A stretch of DNA of 9,752 bases from contig CBFIBY010000101.1 in the NCBI GenBank assembly GCA_965660955.1, positions 1-9,752 on the forward strand, read 5' to 3'. Position numbers and translations under genes: made by a program. The notes under the pieces are model-generated. The model was not told the DNA's origin and ran no database searches. It worked only from the letters and a program-made list of their open reading frames with translations. This DNA comes from UBA2040 sp965660955. Its GTDB lineage: Bacteria; Bacteroidota; Bacteroidia; Flavobacteriales_D; Crocinitomicaceae. Numbering within the stretch: the stretch's first letter is position 1; the number at the start of each line of letters is the position of its first letter. Shown in pieces: positions 1 through 6,035 of the stretch.

Positions 1-1232
1 GTAGTCGCGCTCACGTTGGTATTCGGTTGTGCTCCATTAAATATCACAACACCTTGAGCTCCACCGCCGCCGCCTCCGTGTATTCCAGAATTTACAGAGC
101 CTCCAGTTCCACCATTTGATTCAATGGTCAAGTCGCAACTACTTCCTACGGACCAAGTGTTTACAAAAAACACAATGCTTCCGGCCGCACCTCCTCCACC
201 AGAACCATCATTTCCAGCCAACGGCACGTTTACACCATTTGCCGATATGGTTCTTCCAGCGCAACTGCCCGTGGTTGTAATTTCATCCGCTTTAATCAAA
301 ATGATTCCACCTCCATCGCCACCAGCCGTGGCAACACTGTTGTTTCCTTGACCACCGCCACCGCCGCCACCGAGGAACACTCGATTGCCCGAAATATGTG
401 TTGAAAGCCCGATTCCACCGAAACCGTATCCTGTGTTTGCCGGACAAGAAGCGCCACCGTTCCAGCCACCGCCACCGATTCCGCCTGTAGTGAAGTTTCC
501 GCCGCCACCGCCACCGCCATTGTGATTGACACCACCACCGCCACCATTCAAGATTTTAGCGCGTGAATTATTGTATAAGGTGTTGGTCGATTTATATATC
601 CCTTCGCCTTTCCAACCCGCCTGTCCGTTGTTTGAACGATATGGTGTTGCTTCACAAAATCCTGCGCTCAAATTCGCAGAGGCTGCTCCACCTCTGAAAC
701 CGGCCCCATCTGCGGTAATATTATGGTTTAATGTCAAAATACCTGGAACTTCCATGGCAACAACACCACCCACATTACCGTCCCAATCCAACGCGGAAAT
801 GTTGGCCGTTGTTGTATAATTACCAGCCGACATTTGTCTAAAAGAGATGATTTGAACACTATGGTTTGTACCTGTATTGAAGGTATTTGAAACGGCATCT
901 ACTACGATGGTGGTCGGAGATCCAGTTGAAAAACCTGTTGTTGAATTCCCGTTTATTGAAACGATTTGTCGAATTTCATATAAACCAGCACTCGAAATGG
1001 CAGATAGATTGCCAAAGTTTACATTATCCGCTGTGTTGGCTCCAATAATGTCATCTTGCATCTGCATCAAAACCAACCAATCTCCGACGTTAAAAGTATG
1101 GCTAGCTTGATTCACATTCGCTAGTGACAAGGTAGTACCAGTTTGTGAGGTCACTTTTGCGTAGGCGTTTATTTGCCCAATACTCGAGACATAAAAGATA
1201 AAGAGAAACGAAATTAGCAGAATCAGTTTCAT
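1..1232 (-). CDS. Glycine-rich secreted surface protein, N-terminal part (C-terminus beyond the window)
   Basis: An open frame runs from an ATG at 1232-1230 to the left edge with no stop, giving about 410 residues of a longer protein. It begins with a Sec signal peptide (MKLILLISFLFIFYVSSIGQ), so the product is exported. Residues of roughly 20-200 form a non-repetitive region. It includes a WLVLMQMQDD stretch, a WDGNVGGVVAMEV stretch and a GAGFRGG motif, a layout I know from large Bacteroidetes surface proteins that often end in a type IX secretion sorting domain. A glycine-rich part follows, with runs of five to seven glycines encoded by GGN codons. The sorting domain, if present, would lie outside the window. 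It is divergent from the gene at 1421, with 188 bp between them. No function can be assigned beyond a probable adhesin-like or structural surface protein. The frame is certain; the role is inferred. Confidence 0.85.
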   Translation of the reverse strand, partial: MKLILLISFLFIFYVSSIGQINAYAKVTSQTGTTLSLANVNQASHTFNVGDWLVLMQMQDDIIGANTADNVNFGNLSAISSAGLYEIRQIVSINGNSTTGFSTGSPTTIVVDAVSNTFNTGTNHSVQIISFRQMSAGNYTTTANISALDWDGNVGGVVAMEVPGILTLNHNITADGAGFRGGAASANLSAGFCEATPYRSNNGQAGWKGEGIYKSTNTLYNNSRAKILNGGGGGVNHNGGGGGGGNFTTGGIGGGGWNGGASCPANTGYGFGGIGLSTHISGNRVFLGGGGGGGQGNNSVATAGGDGGGIILIKADEITTTGSCAGRTISANGVNVPLAGNDGSGGGGAAGSIVFFVNTWSVGSSCDLTIESNGGTGGSVNSGIHGGGGGGAQGVVIFNGAQPNTNVSAT

Positions 1233-1309
1233 GCATCAAAACTAGTCAAAAACACTTTTCACTTGACTGGTGGGAATCTACATTTATCAACGAATTTTCC
1301 ATACTCATG

Positions 1310-1342
1310 GAAATCATAGATTTTGATCCCCCCTATGATTTC
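1310..1342. promoter_or_regulatory. 10-bp inverted repeat in the divergent intergenic region
   Basis: GAAATCATAG (1310-1319) and CTATGATTTC (1333-1342) are perfect inverted copies separated by 13 bp that include a run of six C. The right arm abuts the TTG at 1343-1345, which I take as the -33 element of the rightward promoter. The placement suits an operator or a transcript hairpin controlling one or both divergent genes. There is no T-tract, so a terminator is less likely. The repeat is seen directly; the role is inferred. Confidence 0.45.
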
Positions 1343-1376
1343 TTGACTCGAATAATAGACGACTGAAGTAGTTTTG
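1343..1376 (+). promoter_or_regulatory. Bacteroidetes-type promoter of the first tandem paralogue
   Basis: TAGTTTTG at 1369-1376 matches the -7 consensus TAnnTTTG exactly. A TTG at 1343-1345 lies 23 bp upstream, at the long end of the 17-23 bp spacing reported for flavobacterial promoters. Transcription would begin near 1380, leaving a leader of about 40 nt that ends in an A-rich stretch before the ATG at 1421. This is the clearest vegetative promoter upstream of the three tandem genes. Confidence 0.6.
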
Positions 1377-1420
1377 TCCTGCAAACAATTCAAAAAAGTA
1401 AATAACTAAAAACAAGAAGT

Positions 1421-2131
1421 ATGAAAATTAAATTATTCTTATCAGCAGCGCTTTTCTTAGCAGCAACTTTTAGCTCAACAGCGCAAACATGTAACACAAC
1501 TTTGAAGTCGAAAAGTGGAAAAGTGTATTCCGCATCTCCGGGTGTTATTCAAGTTTCCAATATCAAGGGAAAGTCAGTAACTGTTAAAATCAAAAAGACA
1601 GGTGGAAAAGCGGAAACTCAAGTTAACTTTTATATCAATGGGGTTATGCAACCGAAAGTTGCCAATTTTGAAAATGGAAGTTATAAAAATCCAAATTGGA
1701 CTGTGCGTACCTTTCCGAACATGCAAGGTAAAAGTTTAAAAGTGAAAGTTGTCAACCAATCAGTTGCCAATACCTTTTCGTACACTTGCCGAATTATTGG
1801 GAAGACATCAAATCTGATGAACGGTGCTAGCACGGTAACTGGAAATCTAGCTGGGAACACGAAAAAAACAATCTATACGAAATCAGGTTGTACCAATAAG
1901 ACGAAGGTAACCATCAGACGTACATCAGGAAAAGCAAGAGCAACCTACAGAGTATGGCAAAAAATGCCAAATGGTTCATGGAGCGAAATGTTGAACCAAA
2001 ATGGTACAATTGAAAAAACAGAAAGTATTCAAGTAATTAACATTCCAACCAACAGAGCATTAAAAATTGAAGTCAAAAATGTATCCGTAGGAAATTTCTT
2101 CGGGTATCGAATGACAGCAAGAGTAGGTTAA
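1421..2131 (+). CDS. Secreted lysine-rich two-repeat protein, tandem paralogue 1
   Basis: This encodes a 236-residue exported protein of a family I do not recognise. A Sec signal peptide covers residues 1 to about 22, ending SSTAQ. It is not a lipoprotein: Cys24 is preceded by AQT, not a lipobox. The mature part seems to hold two related units. Unit 1 (about 52-125) has VTVKIKKTGGKA early and NQSVANTFSY late. Unit 2 (about 162-235) has KVTIRRTSGKA early and KNVSVGNFFGY late. Alternating hydrophobic residues suggest beta strands. Cys24, Cys123 and Cys157 are the only cysteines of the mature protein. The protein is strongly basic. By hand count, about 68 of roughly 108 positions in the first unit are identical to the next gene's product. 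The ATG follows an A-rich leader behind a good promoter, and a terminator hairpin follows the stop. The family resemblance is certain; the function is unknown. Confidence 0.9.
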   Translation: MKIKLFLSAALFLAATFSSTAQTCNTTLKSKSGKVYSASPGVIQVSNIKGKSVTVKIKKTGGKAETQVNFYINGVMQPKVANFENGSYKNPNWTVRTFPNMQGKSLKVKVVNQSVANTFSYTCRIIGKTSNLMNGASTVTGNLAGNTKKTIYTKSGCTNKTKVTIRRTSGKARATYRVWQKMPNGSWSEMLNQNGTIEKTESIQVINIPTNRALKIEVKNVSVGNFFGYRMTARVG

Positions 2132-2155
2132 CCAAAATCAAATCAATCTAGATAG

Positions 2156-2184
2156 GAAAGGAGGACGTTTTGTTCTCCTTTCTT
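2156..2184 (+). terminator. Stem-loop after paralogue 1
   Basis: GAAAGGAGGAC (2156-2166) pairs with GTTCTCCTTTC (2172-2182) around a 5-nt loop: 11 pairs including one G-U. Only a short T-containing tail follows, so termination may be partial and paralogue 2 may be read through. No TAnnTTTG element is visible between this hairpin and the next start, which supports read-through. It closely matches the hairpin at 2951-2985. Confidence 0.65.
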
Positions 2185-2213
2185 AGAATATGAATCATTT
2201 AAAATATATACAT

Positions 2214-2930
2214 ATGAAACTATTTTTGTCTACTTTATTTTTGATCGGGACCATTTTCAATTCCCAAGCGAGAGAATGTAGCGTTACGCTAAAGAAAAAA
2301 ACCGGTAAAGTATATGCTTCTGCTCCCGGCGTGATTGAGGTTAGGAATTGTCAAGCGAGAACCGTTACCATACGAATCAAAAAAACGGCCGGAAAAGCGA
2401 AAACTCAAGTCAACTTCTACGTCAATGGCGTGATGAAAGCTGAGGTTTTCAATTTTAAGAACGGTACCTACAAAAACCCGAATTGGTCTACCTATACCAT
2501 TCCCAATGTAAAAGGTAAAAAAGTAACAGTCAAAGTGATAAACCAATCCATCGGAAACACCTTTTCTTATGATTGTCGAATCCAAGGGAAAACGGATAGA
2601 TTAACTATTGGTAAAAGTGAACATAGGGGAAGGATTATTCATGACACAAAAAAAACAATTTACACCTATGCTTCGTGCACTGGAAAAGCAAATATTTCTT
2701 TTACCCGACTAGGGGGACAGGCAAACGTTAAAATCCGAGTGTATGAAAAGTTAGCCAATGGGCAGTGGAAACAACTTCCCATCACTGGCGGATCCGTTAT
2801 TGATAAAAGTAACTCAAACTATTCGAAACAAATATCCTCTTCACGTCCGCTTAAAATTGAGTTCAAAAATTTCTATTCCACCCAATCGCAACTTACGGTT
2901 TCTTATGTTGTCAAAGTTACACCGGGTTAA
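2214..2930 (+). CDS. Secreted lysine-rich two-repeat protein, tandem paralogue 2
   Basis: This is the second copy of the tandem family. I prefer the ATG at 2214 (238 residues) to the in-frame ATG at 2190. The signal peptide (MKLFLSTLFLIGTIFNSQA) begins at 2214, and the 2190 start would put eight extra residues in front of it. Unit 1 is very close to that of paralogue 1, sharing KTQVNFY-NGVM, YKNPNW and the NQS--NTFSY motif. Unit 2 carries RVYEKLANGQW, matching RVWQKMPNGSW in copy 1 and KVYEKQANGTY in copy 3. Cysteines fall at matching places near the mature N-terminus and after TFSYD, with one extra at position 46. The protein is basic and lysine-rich. The gene lies 82 bp after paralogue 1, has no visible promoter of its own, and is followed by a strong terminator. 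The function is unknown. Confidence 0.88.
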   Translation: MKLFLSTLFLIGTIFNSQARECSVTLKKKTGKVYASAPGVIEVRNCQARTVTIRIKKTAGKAKTQVNFYVNGVMKAEVFNFKNGTYKNPNWSTYTIPNVKGKKVTVKVINQSIGNTFSYDCRIQGKTDRLTIGKSEHRGRIIHDTKKTIYTYASCTGKANISFTRLGGQANVKIRVYEKLANGQWKQLPITGGSVIDKSNSNYSKQISSSRPLKIEFKNFYSTQSQLTVSYVVKVTPG

Positions 2931-2950
2931 GTAAAAAAGCATGAAATACC

Positions 2951-2985
2951 GAAAGGAGGGCGCGTTGTCCTCCTTTTTCTTTTTT
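2951..2985 (+). terminator. Rho-independent terminator after paralogue 2
   Basis: AAAGGAGGGC (2952-2961) pairs with GTCCTCCTTT (2967-2976) around the loop GCGTT, with one G-U pair. A T-rich tract runs on to 2985. This is a textbook intrinsic terminator. It shares the AAAGGAGG / CCTCCTTT-type arms with the hairpin after paralogue 1, so the 3' end seems to have been duplicated along with the gene. Confidence 0.85.
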
Positions 2986-2999
2986 CGTATTTTAGCTAC

Positions 3000-3172
3000 A
3001 TGACGAAAGACGAAGTACTCGCGGAATTAGAAAGTTACGATTACGCAATAACATTGATGAAGCCAAAATAGAGCTCTATGAAATCCTATATTTAATTCGT
3101 TTCGATGAATTCGCAGTGTTTAAAGTTCTTCGTGCTTTTACCTTTGACAGGAACAAAAAACAACTGTTATGA
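3000..3172 (+). pseudogene. Small frameshifted reading frame upstream of paralogue 3
   Basis: An ATG at 3000 opens MTKDEVLAELESYDY and then runs into a stop at 3069-3071. Shifting by one base near 3044 continues as NNIDEAKIELYEILYLIRF and onward to a TGA at 3170-3172, which overlaps the ATG of the next gene (ATGA). Both halves look like helical, charged coding sequence. Joined, they would make about 57 residues. No slippery heptamer is visible at the junction, so a decayed gene or a one-base sequence error is likelier than programmed frameshifting. I recognise no family. Chance coding-like sequence cannot be excluded for something this short. Confidence 0.35.
3139..3146 (+). promoter_or_regulatory. 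-7 promoter element before paralogue 3
   Basis: TACCTTTG matches TAnnTTTG exactly and lies 22 bp before the ATG at 3169. No convincing -33 TTG is found at the expected distance. It sits inside the 3' end of the small disrupted frame. It would give paralogue 3 its own short-leader transcript after the terminator at 2951-2985. Confidence 0.45.
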
Positions 3173-3927
3173 AAGGTATATTTATCATTATTCTATTTTT
3201 ATTTGGAGCAAACATTTCAACCGCACAAAAGTCGCTCTGCACGATTAACAAATTAACGAGAACAGGATCTTTGAGTTCCACACAAAGTGCAAGTTATTGG
3301 TTGAATTCTTTTCAGTATGATAAAGCGGAGGTCTGCTTTAGAATGACTGGAGGAACAACTTCGGCTGTTGCAAACATTTTTGTGGCAGGGGTGAAATACA
3401 ACAAAAAAGAAATTCTCCTAGAGAAATCGGGAAGTGCATTCCCCATAAAACGGATACCCTTGAGTTTTGTCAAAAATAAAGACATAGAAGTAGTAATCAC
3501 CTCCAAAACGGCGAAACCGAATTTCATGTTCAAAGTTACGGTTGACGGGATAACGCATAATTTACTCCAAGGTGGTAAAGTAGTGCAAAACCCGAAAACG
3601 GGATACAAAAATTACGGAATTGCAGGAATACTTTCACACAACCAAAAGAAGAAATTGGCAGTGCAAGGCAGCTGCTCTTCCAAAGTTGTTGTTCGTATAC
3701 ACAAATTGGTTGGAGAAGGAACTGTTTCGTACAAAGTATACGAGAAACAAGCGAATGGAACGTACAAATCGTTGAGCGTTTCCGGAGGTCGCTTGCGCTT
3801 GGATATTGGAAAATCCAGAGACAAACTTTTCATTTCGTCCAACAAGGAATTGAAGATTGAAATGACCGGATCAACTCCATCGCATAAAGTCGAGTATTTC
3901 GCTCGAGCTTACGCGGATTACAATTAG
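3169..3927 (+). CDS. Secreted two-repeat protein, divergent tandem paralogue 3
   Basis: This is the third, most diverged member of the tandem family, at 252 residues. A Sec signal peptide (MKGIFIIILFLFGANISTAQ) is followed by a cysteine at 24, as in copy 1. Unit 1 (about 25-127) keeps the pattern of alternating strands (AEVCFRMTGGTTSAVANIFV) but has lost the YKNPNW and NQS motifs. Unit 2 (about 155-248) keeps NQKKKLAVQGSCSSKVVVRI and YKVYEKQANGTYKSL, which align well with copies 1 and 2. The final strand is KELKIEMTG. The ATG overlaps the stop of the disrupted small frame, and a -7 element lies 22 bp upstream. The divergence in unit 1 but not unit 2 suggests that the first unit has taken a different binding role. 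Exported and soluble, function unknown. Confidence 0.87.
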   Translation: MKGIFIIILFLFGANISTAQKSLCTINKLTRTGSLSSTQSASYWLNSFQYDKAEVCFRMTGGTTSAVANIFVAGVKYNKKEILLEKSGSAFPIKRIPLSFVKNKDIEVVITSKTAKPNFMFKVTVDGITHNLLQGGKVVQNPKTGYKNYGIAGILSHNQKKKLAVQGSCSSKVVVRIHKLVGEGTVSYKVYEKQANGTYKSLSVSGGRLRLDIGKSRDKLFISSNKELKIEMTGSTPSHKVEYFARAYADYN

Positions 3928-3971
3928 AAAAATAGATGAACCAAAACTTGGCAGAGTTGTACGGTTAATCC

Positions 3972-4586
3972 ATGAGATTAACACGTACACTTTGCCTTTT
4001 CTTTTTTGCCTTAATTATTGTTCATCTTAATGCCCAGTCTTTCGAAGGATACCCTGAAAACAAGCCCGATGAAACGAATTGGAATGTTCAAATTTCCAAC
4101 GAAGTCCGACTTTGGCCGGATAGTCTGCATTACCGTTTTTTAGTGGTTCGATTCACTGGAATTCCCATTCATGTTGGGTCCATTGATTTTGCTTTCGACA
4201 TGTACTACAAAGAGTTCAACGGCCCCGTATTTCTGCGGGACGATTTATATTGCACCATCTACCCCATGTATTCAAATGTGGTGGAAACAGACACGGTCAA
4301 CCTCGAAAAAACCATAGAAGCCTATTTCTGCACAGCAGATTTATTCTTACTTAAAGACACTTTTACCGTCTACTGCGAAGGCTATTCGGGATATGTTGAC
4401 CAAAGTCAGATAAACATCATGCATTTGACGAAGGAAGTGCAACGCGATCTAAAATGGTTCTTGGTCGACGAGGACAAATCCTACCCCGTTGCGACGGAAA
4501 AGTGGTTTCAAAAATGGCGAAGGGAAAATTGGGGGATGGACCGAAACCACATCTGGTATCTCGACAATCGACATCGTTGCATCTAA
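3972..4586 (+). CDS. Exported protein of unknown function
   Basis: The product is 204 residues, with a Sec signal peptide at residues 1-22 (MRLTRTLCLFFFALIIVHLN, then AQ). No family is recognised. The mature part is rich in aromatic residues. It starts with a TNWNVQISNEVRLW segment and ends in a basic, tryptophan-rich tail (KWFQKWRRENWG, then HIWYLDNRHRC). There is no second membrane segment, so a periplasmic or secreted location is expected. It does not resemble the three preceding paralogues. It lies 44 bp after paralogue 3 with no visible promoter or terminator between them, so co-transcription is likely. Coding is supported by the signal peptide and by codon use similar to its neighbours. 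Confidence 0.75.
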   Translation: MRLTRTLCLFFFALIIVHLNAQSFEGYPENKPDETNWNVQISNEVRLWPDSLHYRFLVVRFTGIPIHVGSIDFAFDMYYKEFNGPVFLRDDLYCTIYPMYSNVVETDTVNLEKTIEAYFCTADLFLLKDTFTVYCEGYSGYVDQSQINIMHLTKEVQRDLKWFLVDEDKSYPVATEKWFQKWRRENWGMDRNHIWYLDNRHRCI

Positions 4587-4596
4587 TTCTATTAAT

Positions 4597-4613
4597 TTGG
4601 CACGAAAAGTGCC
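4597..4613 (+). promoter_or_regulatory. Candidate sigma-54 (RpoN) promoter of the dioxygenase gene
   Basis: TTGGCACG-AAAA-GTGCC closely matches the sigma-54 consensus TTGGCACG-N4-TTGCW. The essential GG (4599-4600) and GC (4611-4612) are exactly 10 bp apart. Initiation about 12 bp after the GC would leave a leader of about 12 nt before the ATG at 4636. The same bases form a 5-bp hairpin (GGCAC / GTGCC), which is a competing reading. An RpoN promoter would make expression of the dioxygenase, and perhaps the LRR gene, dependent on an activator ATPase. None is visible in this window. Confidence 0.5.
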
Positions 4614-4635
4614 TATTCCACGTTAAATATACATT

Positions 4636-5241
4636 ATGGACAGAAAGAAATTCTTACTTACTTCGGGATTAGCTGCATTCTCTATTACGGCTTGCGGTTC
4701 GGTTTTGAAAACTGACAACGAATCCTTCACAGGTGATTGTGAAACAACCAACGACATTCTTGGTCCATTTTATCGAGAAGGAGCGCCGAAACGACAAGAT
4801 TTGACGACACCAAATTTGAAAGGAACACGCATCAAATTGACGGGACGTGTTTTCACTTCCGATTGCACGACTCCATTGGAAAATGTGCTCGTCGAGATTT
4901 GGCATTGCAACGCTGAAGGTGATTACGACAACGATTCGGAGGAATTTCGTCAACGAGCTGTTTGGACGACCAACCAAAAAGGAGAATACGCTTTTCAAAC
5001 CATACTCCCCGGAAAATACCTAAACGGCAAATTGTTCCGTCCATCACACATTCATTATCGCGTTACTGCTGAAGGGCACAAGGAATTGGTTTCACAAATC
5101 TATTTCAAAGGCGATCCGCATATAACGAAGGATCCGTGGGCTTCTCAAGAAAAAGCGGAACACCGAATTTTAGAAATTTCTCCTGTCGACACGAAAGGAA
5201 ATCTAGAATTGTTTTTTGATATATATTTGTCTCAGAAATAA
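4636..5241 (+). CDS. Lipoprotein intradiol ring-cleavage dioxygenase (protocatechuate 3,4-dioxygenase beta-like)
   Basis: This encodes a 201-residue predicted non-haem Fe(III) dioxygenase of the family that splits catechol-type rings between the two hydroxyls. The N-terminus ends in a lipobox (SITAC, Cys20), so the mature protein should be lipid-anchored outside the cytoplasm. All four iron ligands of the family can be placed: Tyr97 (AEGDYDN), Tyr128 (LPGKY), His138 and His140 (RPSHIHYRV). The conserved Arg135 is also present. The N-terminal DILGPFYREGAP motif is typical of the family. The length fits a single catalytic domain without the helical linker of catechol 1,2-dioxygenases. The substrate cannot be told from sequence, and no other aromatic-degradation gene lies nearby, so a role in a known catabolic pathway is not supported. 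It is probably co-transcribed with the LRR gene 7 bp downstream. Confidence 0.88.
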   Translation: MDRKKFLLTSGLAAFSITACGSVLKTDNESFTGDCETTNDILGPFYREGAPKRQDLTTPNLKGTRIKLTGRVFTSDCTTPLENVLVEIWHCNAEGDYDNDSEEFRQRAVWTTNQKGEYAFQTILPGKYLNGKLFRPSHIHYRVTAEGHKELVSQIYFKGDPHITKDPWASQEKAEHRILEISPVDTKGNLELFFDIYLSQK

Positions 5242-5248
5242 ATAACCC

Positions 5249-5953
5249 TTGAAAAAGCTTCTAATATTCTTTGTTTTACTATCCGCTTTTCAGTTATCTG
5301 CTCAGATATACGAGGAAGATGAACTGGAATCCAATACCTGTACATCACTCGATTTCGCCTTGAAACATCCTTTGCAAATTGAATATTTGGATTTGGCTTC
5401 GCAAGATTTAATTTCACTTCCTGAATCGATTGGCACCTTGAAAAATCTCAAAGGCTTGTACCTCGAAGATAACTTTCTTCGCTCCTTGCCGGAAAGTCTT
5501 GGAACATTGACGCAATTAGAAGATTTAGGTCTTGACGACAATAAATTGGAAGAATTACCTGATTGCATAGGAAACTTAAAAAACCTTGTTTATCTCGGAC
5601 TGGAAGGCAATAAACTAAAGAACATTCCAGATACTTTGACCACACTTTGGAACTTGGAAGAATTGTATTTGTGCAACAACGATATCGATTCTATCCCAGA
5701 AAGCATAGGGAATTTGCACATGCTCGTTTGGCTTGAATTGTGCAGCAATCAAATCAGCATGCTACCCGCTTCCATTGGCAATTTATTAATGCTAGAATAT
5801 TTAGATATCTCATCCAATCAACTTTCTGAAATACCTGAAACAATCAACCAATTTGAGAAACTCGAAACTCTGGATTTGACCGACAATTTTTTAACGCCTG
5901 AAGCAAAAGCTTTTTTGGAGGGGATGAAATTTGAGGTGTTTATTGGTAAGTAA
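5249..5953 (+). CDS. Exported leucine-rich-repeat protein (TTG start)
   Basis: The product is 234 residues. The signal peptide KKLLIFFVLLSAFQLSAQ follows directly on a TTG at 5249, and no ATG fits upstream of it, so TTG is the likely start. The gene begins 7 bp after the dioxygenase stop. Residues of about 42-230 form seven regular 23-residue leucine-rich repeats of the pattern LxxLxLxxNxLxxLPxxIGxL, plus a degenerate C-terminal cap (LETLDLTDNFLTPEAKAF). Such repeats make a curved solenoid used for protein or glycan binding. There is no membrane anchor and no type IX sorting domain at the C-terminus (it ends FEVFIGK), so the protein is probably periplasmic or freely secreted. Pairing with the dioxygenase suggests shared expression, though a physical link is speculative. 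Confidence 0.88.
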   Translation: MKKLLIFFVLLSAFQLSAQIYEEDELESNTCTSLDFALKHPLQIEYLDLASQDLISLPESIGTLKNLKGLYLEDNFLRSLPESLGTLTQLEDLGLDDNKLEELPDCIGNLKNLVYLGLEGNKLKNIPDTLTTLWNLEELYLCNNDIDSIPESIGNLHMLVWLELCSNQISMLPASIGNLLMLEYLDISSNQLSEIPETINQFEKLETLDLTDNFLTPEAKAFLEGMKFEVFIGK

Positions 5954-5977
5954 GACTTTGGAGCGCCACGGCAATCC

Positions 5978-6030
5978 GAACACCTCAAGGGACTTCGTTT
6001 TGGCTAGGTCCTTTGTTGATTTTAGTGTTC
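5978..6030 (+). terminator. Nested hairpin after the LRR gene, possible terminator
   Basis: Two nested stems can be drawn: an outer GAACAC (5978-5983) / GTGTTC (6025-6030), and an inner AAGGGAC (5987-5993) / GTCCTTT (6008-6014) with one G-U pair. No clean T-tract follows, so termination efficiency is uncertain. It begins 25 bp after the LRR stop, as expected for the end of the dioxygenase-LRR unit. Confidence 0.4.
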
Positions 6031-6035
6031 TACAG

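Noticed and set aside
296..547. Open frame on the minus strand coding a valine/alanine-rich peptide
   Set aside because: It is an out-of-frame reading of the GGN glycine codons of the surface protein, whose own frame stays open from 1232 to the edge and has a signal peptide.
1237..1244. TAGTTTTG on the minus strand as a promoter of the glycine-rich protein gene
   Set aside because: It matches TAnnTTTG, but it lies only 4 bp from the start codon and no -33 element is found at 17-23 bp, so I did not list it as a promoter.
3950..3966. TTGGCAGA-like string before the gene at 3972 as a second sigma-54 site
   Set aside because: Ten bases after the GG the dinucleotide is CG, not GC, and the -24 block is imperfect.
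4454..4672. Plus-strand open frame of 72 codons across the end of the unknown exported protein
   Set aside because: It overlaps two better supported genes in another frame and shows no protein-like features of its own.
4669..5047. Minus-strand open frames under the dioxygenase gene
   Set aside because: They are shadows of a gene with a complete set of catalytic residues.
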